64,000 nt of DNA, taken from positions 1-64,000 of the forward strand of contig JAITUC010000019.1 in NCBI GenBank assembly GCA_031286585.1, given 5' to 3'. The position numbers and the translations under genes were made by a program. Below the pieces are notes generated by a model, which worked only from the letters and a program-made list of their open reading frames with translations, ran no database searches and was not told the DNA's origin. This document shows positions 41,183-50,465 of the stretch, piece by piece; the first letter of the stretch is position 1, and each line of letters opens with the position of its first letter. Source of the stretch: Delftia acidovorans (GTDB taxonomy: Bacteria > Pseudomonadota > Gammaproteobacteria > Burkholderiales > Burkholderiaceae_C).

Positions 41183-41878
41183 ATGATCTTTCGCACATCG
41201 GACAAGACCCCTCCCCCTCCACCACCGCGCCACGATGTCGCGCAAGCGGCCGAGAGCGCACGCAAGTTGCTGCACCGGCGTGCGCTGGTCGGCGCGGCAG
41301 CCAGCAGCCTGCCCATCCCGGGCCTGGACTGGCTGGTGGATGCAGCCCTGCTGGCGCGGCTGCTGCCACGCATCAACCGCGAATTCGGGCTCACGCCCGA
41401 GCAGCTGGACAAGCTGGACCCCGGCAAGCGAGAGCAGGTGCAAAAGGCCGTGGCCATGGTGGGCTCGGTGCTGATCGGCAAGCTGATCACCCGCGACATG
41501 GTGGTGCGCCTGGCGAGCGCGGCCGGCATGCGCATGACGGCCACGCAGGCCGCCAAGTACGTGCCGCTGGCTGGCCAGGCCGCAGCGGCAGCGTTGGGCT
41601 ACGCCACGCTGCGCTATCTGGGCGAGCGCCATATCCAGGACTGCATTCGTGTGGTCGAGCACGCAGAGCTCGACATTCCCTCGCGGCTGGATCGCATGGC
41701 GCGCAAGGTCGAGCAGACCGGTCAGCAATTGGAAAAGGCCCACAGGGCCCACAAGGCCGAAAAGGCCGACAGGACCGACAAGGCCGGGCGCGAGGCCGAA
41801 CCCGCCCCTGAGCCCTCAGGCAAGCGCCCGCGCTTCTGGCGCCAGCCCGATCGCGGTCCCTGGGGCCGCTCCCAGTAG
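41183..41878 (+). CDS. Uncharacterised protein with DUF697-like amphipathic helices
   Basis: 231 residues. After a Pro-rich lead, two regions of hydrophobic helices occur (LVGAAASSLPIPGLDWLVDAALLARLL, and MTATQAAKYVPLAGQAAAAALGYATLRYLG), resembling the DUF697 part of YcjF-like proteins. The last 65 residues are charged and repetitive in Lys/Ala/Asp (KAEKADRTDKAGREA). No catalytic motif is seen. It could be membrane-associated. The family match is tentative. Confidence 0.65.
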   Translation: MIFRTSDKTPPPPPPRHDVAQAAESARKLLHRRALVGAAASSLPIPGLDWLVDAALLARLLPRINREFGLTPEQLDKLDPGKREQVQKAVAMVGSVLIGKLITRDMVVRLASAAGMRMTATQAAKYVPLAGQAAAAALGYATLRYLGERHIQDCIRVVEHAELDIPSRLDRMARKVEQTGQQLEKAHRAHKAEKADRTDKAGREAEPAPEPSGKRPRFWRQPDRGPWGRSQ

Positions 41879-41882
41879 ACGG

Positions 41883-42725
41883 CTATCGGCCCAGGTCCGA
41901 CGCCTGGTGGCGCTCGGGCACCTGGGTGGCTTCATCTCCCCAGGTACGATTCACGCGACGGCCCCGCACCACGGCCGGCCTTTGGGCAATTTCCCGCGCC
42001 CAGCGCATGACATGCGTGTATTCATGGGCCGACAGGAATTGGGCCGCGCCATACACCTCGTTGAGCACCAGGGCGCCATACCAGGGCCAGATGGCGATGT
42101 CGGCAATGCTGTAGTTCGCCCCCGCAATGAACGGGTACACGGCCAGCTGGCGATCGAGCACATCGAGCTGGCGCTTGGTCTCCATGGCGAAGCGGTTGAT
42201 GGGGTACTCGAACTTCTCGGGCGCATAGGCATAGAAATGCCCGAAACCGCCGCCAAGGTAAGGTGCCGATCCCATCTGCCAGAACAGCCAGTTCAGCGTC
42301 TCGGTGCGCGCGGCGGGCTCGGCAGGCAGCAGCGCACCGAACTTCTCGGCCAGGTACAGCAGGATGGAGCCCGACTCGAACACGCGCACCGGCGGCTCGA
42401 CGCTGCGGTCCACCAGCGCCGGGATCTTGGAGTTGGGATTGACCTCGACAAAGCCGCTGGAGAACTGGTCGCCTTCGCCGATGCGGATCAGCCAGGCGTC
42501 GTACTCCGCGCCGGCGTGGCCCAGCGCGAGCAGCTCCTCCAGCATGATGGTGACCTTCACGCCGTTGGGCGTGGCCAGCGAATACAGCTGCAGCGGCTGC
42601 TGCCCCACCGGCAATGCCTTGTCATGGGTGGGACCGGCGACCGGGCGGTTGATGTTGGCAAAGGTGCCGCCCGAAGGCGCTGGCTGCCATACGGCGGGCG
42701 GGACATAGGTGGAGCTGTCGGTCAT
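41883..42725 (-). CDS. yghU: Glutathione S-transferase family, disulphide-bond oxidoreductase
   Basis: 280 residues from the ATG at 42725 (AGGAA upstream). The sequence follows E. coli YghU closely in style: TYVPPAVWQPAPSGGTFANINRPVAGPTHDKALPVG at the start, then LYSLATPNGVKVTIMLEELL (thioredoxin-like N-terminal domain), NPNSKIPALVD and FESGSILLYLAEKFG. YghU binds two glutathiones and reduces disulphides. The gene lies next to and converges on the DUF697-like gene, with four bases between stops. Confidence 0.92.
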   Translation of the reverse strand: MTDSSTYVPPAVWQPAPSGGTFANINRPVAGPTHDKALPVGQQPLQLYSLATPNGVKVTIMLEELLALGHAGAEYDAWLIRIGEGDQFSSGFVEVNPNSKIPALVDRSVEPPVRVFESGSILLYLAEKFGALLPAEPAARTETLNWLFWQMGSAPYLGGGFGHFYAYAPEKFEYPINRFAMETKRQLDVLDRQLAVYPFIAGANYSIADIAIWPWYGALVLNEVYGAAQFLSAHEYTHVMRWAREIAQRPAVVRGRRVNRTWGDEATQVPERHQASDLGR

Positions 42726-42854
42726 GCAGGGTTCCTGTGGTTCGCGGGCTGGTGAGAGGCGCCCGGCTGAAGGCGATTGTCCTGTCACTGGCGCGCTCTT
42801 GCCGACGCGCGCAGAACGCCGCCACGGCGTCCGGGGATTTGCCACAATCGCGGC

Positions 42855-43343
<489 letters not shown>

Positions 43344-43468
43344 CCCGCCTGCTGCGGGCTGCTTTCTTACAAGCAAGAAGCTTCTCTCCTGCACGTCGGA
43401 CCTGCACCGGCCGCTATGCTTTTAGGCATTTGCGAACCTGGATTTCGCATGCTGGAGGGAGAATCTTC

Positions 43469-44548
43469 GTGCGTTGGCGAAAAGCAAAAGCAAAAACACC
43501 CCCTGGAACACCCAAGAGCGGCATGGCCGCTGCGCCCGGCCGTCTGCGCCTGGCGCTGCGCGATGCCATCGCCGCCTCGCTGGGAGCGATGCTGGCCTGG
43601 GAGCTCTCCCACTACCTGCTCGGCCACCCCAAACCCGTTTTTGCCGCCGTCACGGCCCTGGTCTGCCTGGCGCCCGGCCTGCCCAGCCACCTCAAGCAGA
43701 CCTGGGGCCTGGTGCTGGGCTGCGCCATCGGCATCATCGTCGGCGAATTGGCCTGGCTGCTGCCCGACACCATTCCGCTGCTGCGGCTGAGTCTGGCCTC
43801 GCTGGTCGCCCTGTCTCTGGCCGCCATGCTCGGGCAGCCGCCCGTCGTCCCCATACAGGCGGGCGTGTCCGTCGTGCTGGTCCTGAGCATGGGGCCGAGC
43901 GCTGCGGGCGAGACCCGGCTGGTTGACGTACTGGTGGGCGCCGGCGTCGGCCTGATGTTCAGCCAGGTGATCTTCACCGCCAATCCGCTGCGCGCCGTGT
44001 CGCGCTCGGCAAGCGCCTTGCTGGGCCAGCTGGCCGAGGGGCTGGAAGCCACCCTGCGCGCCACCGCCACCCACGACACGCCCGATGCCACCGTCGCACT
44101 GGGCCAGCTCACGCGCAGCAGCGATGCACTGAGCGCACTGCGCACTGCGATGGTGGAGGCGCAAAGCGCCAGCCGCTGGTCCCTGCGCGGCCGCCTGGGT
44201 GGCACGGCGCTGCAGACCGTCACCGGACGCTATGACCGCCACGCCGTGCGCCTGTATGCCAGCGCACTGCTGCTGGGCGAAAGCCTGGTGCGCGGCATGT
44301 CCCATGACAGCGGCCTCATGCCGCGCGCCATTGTCCTGCACTGCGAATGGCTGGTCGATGCCTGCCGCCAGCTGTCCGCCAACGGCAACGTGGTGGCCCT
44401 GCATCCTGATGACGCCCTGGCCGAACTGGCCGCCTCCACGCCCCAGGCCCCCGCCCAGCCGGTGCCCCAGGCCTGGCTGCCCGCGCTGGACCATGCGCAG
44501 CAGATGGAAGAGGCCCTGAAGGCGCTGATAGGCTCGCGCGACGCGTGA
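43469..44548 (+). CDS. FUSC-family inner-membrane transporter, short form
   Basis: 359 residues from a GTG at 43469, preceded by GGAGGGAG. The first 150 residues form five to six membrane segments (AIAASLGAMLAWELSHYLLGHPKPVFAAVTALVCLAPGLPSHLKQTWGLVLGCAIG), the FUSC/aromatic-acid exporter-like N-terminal part. The rest is a soluble helical domain. Unlike YccS or AaeB, which have two membrane halves, this protein has one, so it probably acts as a dimer. It is followed directly by the convergent MFS gene, with no bases between the stops. The substrate is unknown. Confidence 0.8.
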   Translation: MRWRKAKAKTPPGTPKSGMAAAPGRLRLALRDAIAASLGAMLAWELSHYLLGHPKPVFAAVTALVCLAPGLPSHLKQTWGLVLGCAIGIIVGELAWLLPDTIPLLRLSLASLVALSLAAMLGQPPVVPIQAGVSVVLVLSMGPSAAGETRLVDVLVGAGVGLMFSQVIFTANPLRAVSRSASALLGQLAEGLEATLRATATHDTPDATVALGQLTRSSDALSALRTAMVEAQSASRWSLRGRLGGTALQTVTGRYDRHAVRLYASALLLGESLVRGMSHDSGLMPRAIVLHCEWLVDACRQLSANGNVVALHPDDALAELAASTPQAPAQPVPQAWLPALDHAQQMEEALKALIGSRDA

Positions 44549-45811
44549 TCAGACTGCAGCGCGCCCGCGCGGCGCCGCACCCGCATCGCTGATGCGCCCG
44601 ATCGCGCCGGCCAGCCACCAGCCGACGGCGCACATCGCCGCCGTCACCACCCAGGTCCACTGCCATCCGCCCGCCTGCACGGCCACGGCCGCCACCAGAG
44701 GCGGGCCGGCAAACTGCCCCACGCTGGACCATTGCTGCATGAAACCCACCGTGGTCGATACCGTGGCCTCATCGGGAGCCAGCCGCACCGCCATGGAAAA
44801 CAGCGTGCCCGGAATCAGCCCGCCCGCCGCCGAAAACAGCACCACCGCCACAAAGCGCAGCCACAACGGCGCCAGCGGTTGCCCCTGCCATTGCAGATAG
44901 GCCAGCAGCGCACACGCCGCCATGCAGCCGAAGCCCAGGCGCAAGGCGCGTGTGGCGCTCCAGCCGCCTTGGAGCAAACGGCCCGAGGCCACATTGCCCA
45001 CCATGTTGGCGAGCGCCACCACGGCCGTCAGCGTGCCCGACAACGCGGCGCCCAGGCCGGCCTCGGCATAGACCGTGGGGAGAAAGCCGATGACGGCCAT
45101 CCACTGCCCTGAATACACGGCAAAGGCCACAGCCACGCACCAGGGTCCGGGGCTGCGCAAGGTAAGTTCCAGGCGAGGACGCCAGCCACCAACCGCCACC
45201 GGCGCGCCAATGGGCGCCGGCCTGTCTGCCGGCACGCCACGCCAGACGGCAACCCATGCGAGTGCCGAGACCAATCCCATCAGCAACCACCACACGGGCC
45301 AGGATCCCCAGGCCATCACCCACGGCCCCAGCAGCAAGCCGATGGCACTGCCCAACGGCATATAGGTGCCCCACCAGCCCATGCGCGCGCTCAGATCGTG
45401 CGGTGCCACGCAGCGCCGGATCAGCCCTGGCCCCGGCATGGCCACCAGCAAAAAGCCCAACCCCTCCACGGCACGCAAGGCCAGCAGCGGCGCAAAGCCC
45501 GTGGCAACGGCACCCAGGGCGCTGGCCGCAGCCATCAGCAGCAGGCCTGCCAGCATGCTGCGCCGCAGCCCCCAGCGGTCTGCACCCAGGCCCACCACCA
45601 GGCCCAGCACCATGCCGGCCACCTGCACGGTGGAAAGCAGAAAACCGGCCTGCAGCAGGGACAGGCCCAATTGCTGCTGCAGCACCGGCACGGCCGGCGG
45701 CAGCTTGCCCACATGCAGCGCCGCGCTGACGCCGGCCGCCACGACGATCCATGAGGGATGCACCCCCTGCTTCGTTGTTTTCACTGGATGCTGTCTCCTG
45801 GCGCATGCCAT
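44549..45811 (-). CDS. MFS transporter (CynX/NimT-like)
   Basis: 420 residues from the ATG at 45811; the frame remains open to 46111 but the extra part does not look like protein. Twelve hydrophobic segments are visible with the usual cytoplasmic loop between 6 and 7. The MFS motif GLGADRWGLRRS appears after TM2 (about residues 78-89). It probably imports or exports a small polar solute using the proton gradient. The exact substrate is unknown. Confidence 0.85.
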   Translation of the reverse strand: MACARRQHPVKTTKQGVHPSWIVVAAGVSAALHVGKLPPAVPVLQQQLGLSLLQAGFLLSTVQVAGMVLGLVVGLGADRWGLRRSMLAGLLLMAAASALGAVATGFAPLLALRAVEGLGFLLVAMPGPGLIRRCVAPHDLSARMGWWGTYMPLGSAIGLLLGPWVMAWGSWPVWWLLMGLVSALAWVAVWRGVPADRPAPIGAPVAVGGWRPRLELTLRSPGPWCVAVAFAVYSGQWMAVIGFLPTVYAEAGLGAALSGTLTAVVALANMVGNVASGRLLQGGWSATRALRLGFGCMAACALLAYLQWQGQPLAPLWLRFVAVVLFSAAGGLIPGTLFSMAVRLAPDEATVSTTVGFMQQWSSVGQFAGPPLVAAVAVQAGGWQWTWVVTAAMCAVGWWLAGAIGRISDAGAAPRGRAAV

Positions 45812-45962
45812 GCGCCCTGTAGCTGATGTGTGAAGTATCGAAAGCATAGGCCACGCGGCGCCTGCAAACAGTACGGCACCTGCAAACAGCACTCTTCTTA
45901 CCCGCCTACCCACATGCATGAAGGCACACTGAACGCCTGGATCAACCTTCGAGGCCCTCCGC

Positions 45963-46664
45963 ATGCGTTCATCGCTAGATTTCAGCTCCTGGTCTTCCCT
46001 GCTGTCCACGGTGTTGGGCCTGCTGCTGGTCACCTGCCTGATGATGGGCATTCGCCTGCTGTTCATGCAGACCGTGCAAAAGCGACGCGAGCGAGAGAAC
46101 CGCCAGATCAATGAACGCCTGAAGTCGCTTATCGCCGCCTACAAGACGCTGGGCGGCTCCTTCACGGGCACGCTGCATGTGAATCCGCTGCACCTGCGCG
46201 ATCTGCGCAGGCCCGCCGCCGACGATGCCGATGCTCCCCCGGCTTTTGGCAGCGAGCGCCAACGGCGCATTCGCGATGCGGTCGAAGCCGCGCTGTCCGA
46301 TGTCATCTTGCTCGGGACGCAAGACCAGGTGCGCATGGCTGCCCAGGCGGCCCAGGACATGGTGGCTGGCCAGCCTGTCGAGACTGCGGCACTCGTCACT
46401 TCGCTGCGCGCCTTCATCCGCGAAGCGCTGGATCTGGAGCCGATCCCCGACACCCTGCGCATACCCAACCAGGGCCCCACGCGCCCGGGCGGCACGGCAG
46501 GCGGGGCGCGCAAAGGTGGGGCGGAATCCGGCGCTTCGGGCAAGGGTCGTGGTGGCAGCGGTGGCGGCGCAGGAATGGGGGCCGCAGGCATGGGCGGCCT
46601 GGGCATGGGAGCAGGCCTTGGTGCCGGCCTTCACCATGGAGACGACGGCACGCCTCCACCATGA
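45963..46664 (+). CDS. Membrane-anchored protein with glycine-rich C-terminal tail
   Basis: 233 residues. One hydrophobic segment (about residues 12-34, LLSTVLGLLLVTCLMMGIRLLFM) is followed by a charged, helical region (KRRERENRQINERLKSLIAAYKTLGGSFTGTL), then a soluble core with regular helices (RQRRIRDAVEAALSDVILLGTQDQVRMAAQAAQDM). The last 65 residues are Gly-rich with Met/Ala/Ser repeats (GGGAGMGAAGMGGLGMGAG). I do not recognise the family. The gene stands alone, divergent from the MFS gene. Confidence 0.6.
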   Translation: MRSSLDFSSWSSLLSTVLGLLLVTCLMMGIRLLFMQTVQKRRERENRQINERLKSLIAAYKTLGGSFTGTLHVNPLHLRDLRRPAADDADAPPAFGSERQRRIRDAVEAALSDVILLGTQDQVRMAAQAAQDMVAGQPVETAALVTSLRAFIREALDLEPIPDTLRIPNQGPTRPGGTAGGARKGGAESGASGKGRGGSGGGAGMGAAGMGGLGMGAGLGAGLHHGDDGTPPP

Positions 46665-46851
46665 AAAACCTGCCGCGCAGGAACGAGCCGAAAGCCACGG
46701 GGACGCCAACCCGCTTGCCGGGCGAACGTGACAATCGCCAGAAACAGCCAGGCCTGCGAGATACCGGATGGCACCCCGCAGGCCTCGCATGCCGGGCAGT
46801 GGCGCATGCATAGCATGCCTGTCGCCCGTCCTCCCCACCAATTCGGAGGCC

Positions 46852-47469
46852 TTACAGCCGCAGCTTGGCACTGGCCAACAGCACGCCAAACCCCACCAAC
46901 ATGCCGCCAAAGGCCCTGTCTATCCAATGCCGCACGGCCAGCAACCGTGCACGCACCCGCTGGGCGGAAAAGCACAGCGCCACAATGCAGAACCACACCA
47001 CATGGGCCAGCGAGATGAATCCACCATATGCCAGCTGCGTGGCCAGCGGCGTATCCTGCCCCACGATCTGCAGGAACAGGCTGACCACGAACACCGTGGT
47101 CTTGGGATTGAGCGCATTCGTCAGAAAGCCCGTGCGCAGCGCCGCCATGTCGGAGAGCGCTGCCACGGGCTGGCTGGGCACATCGCCCTCCGGGCGGCTG
47201 CGCAGCATGGTCACGCCCAGATACATCAGATAGGCTGCACCCAGCAGCTTGACCACGTCGAACAACCAGGTGGACTGCTGCATGAGCAGCCCGACCCCGA
47301 GCAAGGTATAGCCGACATGGACCAGCACCCCCAGGCCAATGCCCAGCGCCGTCAGCAGGCCCGCGCGGCGCGAGCGCAGCAGGCTGTTGCGCGTGACCAT
47401 GGCGAAATCCGCCCCCGGGCTGATGACGGCCAGCAATGTAATGGTGACTACAGCTATCCATTCGGTCAT
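46852..47469 (-). CDS. LysE/RhtB-family amino-acid exporter
   Basis: 205 residues, six membrane segments. Motifs VISPGADFAMVTRNSLLRSRRAGLLTALGIGLGVLVHVGYTLLGVG and FLTNALNPKTTVFVVSLFLQ are diagnostic for the RhtB/LysE superfamily. It probably exports an amino acid or derivative. The divergent LysR regulator next to it is the likely controller, a typical pairing. Confidence 0.92.
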   Translation of the reverse strand: MTEWIAVVTITLLAVISPGADFAMVTRNSLLRSRRAGLLTALGIGLGVLVHVGYTLLGVGLLMQQSTWLFDVVKLLGAAYLMYLGVTMLRSRPEGDVPSQPVAALSDMAALRTGFLTNALNPKTTVFVVSLFLQIVGQDTPLATQLAYGGFISLAHVVWFCIVALCFSAQRVRARLLAVRHWIDRAFGGMLVGFGVLLASAKLRL

Positions 47470-47534
47470 CGGTTATCCATTCGATTCAATGCAACGCGCC
47501 AGATAGTATTGACCTTCCATGAAAATACATAACG

Positions 47535-48464
47535 ATGTTTTCTGACACAGTTGGTGAATTCAATTCACAGACCCCGCACAAGCGGCTGCCATCGCTGCAG
47601 GCCTTGCGCTGTTTCGAAGCAGCCGCCCGGCGGGAGAACTTCAGCAAGGCGGCGGAAGAGTTGCACCTGACCCATGGCGCCATCAGCCGGGCCGTGCGCC
47701 TGCTGGAGGACGATCTGGGCGTGACCCTCTTTGACCGCCGCAGCCGCCGCGTCTTCCTGACCGAGGAGGGCCGCCACCTGGCCCAGGCCGTGCACGAAGG
47801 TCTGGAGCGCATGCGACAGGCCACGCAGGAGCTGCGCGCGCGCGCGCAGCAGGCGCGCCGCTGGGTGCTGTCCTGCGAGCCCACCCTGCTCATGCGCTGG
47901 CTGATTCCGCGCTGGCCCCAATTCCAGGAACAGCACCCCGAGCTGCAGCTGCACCTGATGGCGGGCGGCGGGCCTTTCTCTTTCGCGGACGGCATCGATC
48001 TGGCCATACGGCGCGATGACTTCTCCCCGCCAGCGGGCTGTCATGCGGAGACCCTGTTTGCCGAGCGCATAGGCCCGGTCTGCCGACCCGAGCGGCTGGA
48101 GCAGTGGTGCATGCGCTCCGACGAGGGGCATGCCACGGGGCTGCGCCCGGATGCACCCTTGCTGCAAAGCCGCACCCGCCCCGGGGCCTGGTCCACCTGG
48201 GCAGAGCACAGCGGCCAGCCGCCGCCCTCGGGATCCCAGTTGCAGTTCGACCATTTCTATTTCAGCCTGCAGGCCGCCGTGGCCGGCATGGGGCTGGCCA
48301 TCGGCCCCTGGCAACTGGTGCGCGACGACATCGCCAACGGCGTGCTGGCAGCGCCCATGGGCTTTGTCGAGGACGGTTCGCGCTACTGCCTGCTGTCCCC
48401 CGCTCCGCCCACACCAGATGGCGTGCACGACCAGTTGCTGCGCTGGCTGCGCGCCCAGGCCTGA
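47535..48464 (+). CDS. LysR-family regulator (GcvA-like)
   Basis: 309 residues. The N-terminal helix-turn-helix (LPSLQALRCFEAAARRENFSKAAEELHLTHGAISRAVRLLEDDLGVTLFDRRSRRVFLTEEG) follows the GcvA/AmpR pattern. The C-terminal domain has the LysR substrate fold. It is divergent from the LysE-type exporter across 65 AT-rich bases, so it likely activates that gene in response to the exported amino acid. Confidence 0.92.
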   Translation: MFSDTVGEFNSQTPHKRLPSLQALRCFEAAARRENFSKAAEELHLTHGAISRAVRLLEDDLGVTLFDRRSRRVFLTEEGRHLAQAVHEGLERMRQATQELRARAQQARRWVLSCEPTLLMRWLIPRWPQFQEQHPELQLHLMAGGGPFSFADGIDLAIRRDDFSPPAGCHAETLFAERIGPVCRPERLEQWCMRSDEGHATGLRPDAPLLQSRTRPGAWSTWAEHSGQPPPSGSQLQFDHFYFSLQAAVAGMGLAIGPWQLVRDDIANGVLAAPMGFVEDGSRYCLLSPAPPTPDGVHDQLLRWLRAQA

Positions 48465-48544
48465 ACAGGCCTGCCCCCTTTTCCGTGCCTGTGTCCGGGC
48501 TGGTGTCTGGGCTGATGTCTGTGTCCGTATCTACATCCCCAAAG

Positions 48545-48572
48545 CAGAAAGGCAGCCGAAGCTGCCTTTCTG
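48545..48572. terminator. Bidirectional intrinsic terminator between lysR and lpdA
   Basis: Arms CAGAAAGGCAGC and GCTGCCTTTCTG pair perfectly over 12 bp with loop CGAA. A weak T-rich tail (TTCTTG) follows on the plus strand, and GATGTAG follows the stem on the minus strand, so it can serve the LysR gene and less clearly the lpdA gene. Confidence 0.6.
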
Positions 48573-48605
48573 TTCTTGCCTGGCCTGAACCGCCAGGCAT
48601 TGCGC

Positions 48606-50450
48606 TTACTTGCGCTGCGGGGGCAGGTCGGTGCAGGAGCCGTGTGCCACCTCGGCCGCCATGCCCAGGCTTTCGCCCAGCGTGGGGTGGGGGTGGATGG
48701 TCTTGCCGATGTCCACGGCGTCGGCACCCATTTCGATGGCCAGTGCAATCTCGCCGATCATGTCGCCCGCATGCGTGCCCACGATGCCGCCACCCAGGAT
48801 CCGGCCATGGCCGTGCGCCTCGGGGCTGTCGTCGAACAGCAGCTTGGTGACGCCTTCGTCGCGGCCATTGGCGATGGCGCGGCCCGAAGCCGTCCAGGGG
48901 AACACCCCCTTCTTGACCTTGATGCCCTGGGCCTTGGCCTGGTCCTCGGTCAGGCCCACCCACGCCACTTCCGGGTCGGTGTAGGCCACGCTGGGGATCA
49001 CGCGGGCGTTGAAGGCGCTGGCAGCCAGCTCCTTGTTGCCCTGCAGTTCACCGGCGATGACTTCGGCGGCCACATGGGCCTCGTGCACGGCCTTGTGCGC
49101 CAGCATGGGCTGGCCCACCACGTCGCCAATGGCGAAGATGTGGGGCACGTTGGTGCGCATCTGGATATCGACTTCGATGAAGCCGCGGTCCGTGACGGCC
49201 ACGCCAGCCTTCTCGGCAGCGATCTTCTTGCCGTTGGGAGTGCGGCCCACGGCCTGCAGCACCAGGTCGTAGACCTGGGGCTCGGGCACGGTCACGCCGT
49301 CCTTGGCAGGCGCAAAGCTGACCTTGATGCCTTCGGGCGTGGCTTCGGCACCCACGGTCTTGGTGTTGACCATGATGTTGTCGAAGCGCGGCGCGTTCAT
49401 CTTCTGCCAGACCTTGACCAGGTCGCGGTCTGCGCCCTGCATGAGGCCGTCCATCATCTCCACCACGTCCAGGCGGGCGCCCAGCGTGGAGTAGACGGTG
49501 CCCATTTCCAGGCCGATGATGCCGCCACCCAGGATCAGCATGCGCTTGGGCACGCTGGCCAGGTCCAGCGCGCCGGTGGAGTCGACCACGCGCGGGTCCT
49601 TGGGCATGAAGGGCAGGTGCACGGCCTGGCTGCCGGCGGCAATGATGGCGCGCTTGAACTGCACGATCTTCTTGCTGCCGGTCTTTTCCTGGCCGTCGCC
49701 CGTGGTCTCTTCCACCTCGAGGTGGTTGGCACCGACGAAATTGCCATAGCCGCGTACCACGGTGACCTTGCGCATCTTGGCCATCTGGCCCAGGCCGCCG
49801 GTCAGCTTGCCGATGACCTTGTCCTTGTGTCCGCGCAGCTGGTCGATGTTGACCTCGGGCGCGCCGAACTTGACGCCGGCCACTTCCAGGTGCTTGACCT
49901 CATCCACCACGGCGGCCACGTGCAGCAGTGCCTTGGACGGGATGCAGCCCACGTTCAGGCAGACACCGCCCAGGGTCTTGTAGCGCTCGACGATGACCAC
50001 GTTCAGGCCCAGATCGGCCGCACGGAAGGCTGCCGAGTAGCCGCCAGGACCGCCACCGAGCACGACCACATCGCAGTCGTAATCGGCCGCGCCACCGGCG
50101 TAGCTGGCCGCGGCCGGAGCGGGAGCCGATGCTGCGGGCGCTGCAGCAGCAGGCGCTGGAGCCGCCGCTGCAGGGGCCGGTGCTGCTGCCTGGGGTGCGG
50201 CCGCCGCTTCGCCAGCGGCCTCCAGTGTCAGGATCAGGCCGCCTTCGGCGATCTTGTCGCCGATCTTGACCTTGAGTTCCTTGACCACGCCGGCATGGCT
50301 GGAGGGGATCTCCATGGAGGCCTTGTCGGACTCCACGGTGATCAGGGACTGGTCCTTGGCGACGGTGTCACCGGGCTGGACCAGCAGTTCGATCACGCCC
50401 ACTTCGGCGAAGTCGCCGATGTCGGGCACCTTGATGTCGATGATTGCCAT
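48606..50450 (-). CDS. lpdA: Dihydrolipoyl dehydrogenase (E3) with N-terminal lipoyl domain
   Basis: 614 residues. Residues 1-75 are a lipoyl domain with the lipoate Lys43 ([11 protein letters not shown]), followed by an Ala/Pro-rich linker. Then comes the flavoprotein: FAD loop [20 protein letters not shown], redox disulphide [19 protein letters not shown] loop [15 protein letters not shown] and the catalytic HPHPTLGE. E3 reoxidises dihydrolipoamide with NAD+. The extra lipoyl domain is typical of this bacterial group. It lies downstream of aceF, 15 bases after its stop, as the last gene of the operon. Confidence 0.96.
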   Translation of the reverse strand: MAIIDIKVPDIGDFAEVGVIELLVQPGDTVAKDQSLITVESDKASMEIPSSHAGVVKELKVKIGDKIAEGGLILTLEAAGEAAAAPQAAAPAPAAAAPAPAAAAPAASAPAPAAASYAGGAADYDCDVVVLGGGPGGYSAAFRAADLGLNVVIVERYKTLGGVCLNVGCIPSKALLHVAAVVDEVKHLEVAGVKFGAPEVNIDQLRGHKDKVIGKLTGGLGQMAKMRKVTVVRGYGNFVGANHLEVEETTGDGQEKTGSKKIVQFKRAIIAAGSQAVHLPFMPKDPRVVDSTGALDLASVPKRMLILGGGIIGLEMGTVYSTLGARLDVVEMMDGLMQGADRDLVKVWQKMNAPRFDNIMVNTKTVGAEATPEGIKVSFAPAKDGVTVPEPQVYDLVLQAVGRTPNGKKIAAEKAGVAVTDRGFIEVDIQMRTNVPHIFAIGDVVGQPMLAHKAVHEAHVAAEVIAGELQGNKELAASAFNARVIPSVAYTDPEVAWVGLTEDQAKAQGIKVKKGVFPWTASGRAIANGRDEGVTKLLFDDSPEAHGHGRILGGGIVGTHAGDMIGEIALAIEMGADAVDIGKTIHPHPTLGESLGMAAEVAHGSCTDLPPQRK

Positions 50451-50465
50451 GTGTCGGGCCTCCGT

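Noticed and set aside
48482..48532. Short imperfect GTGTCTGGGCTG-like repeats after the LysR gene
   Set aside because: Only three or four degenerate units with uneven spacing and no equal spacers; not a CRISPR or a clear regulatory array.
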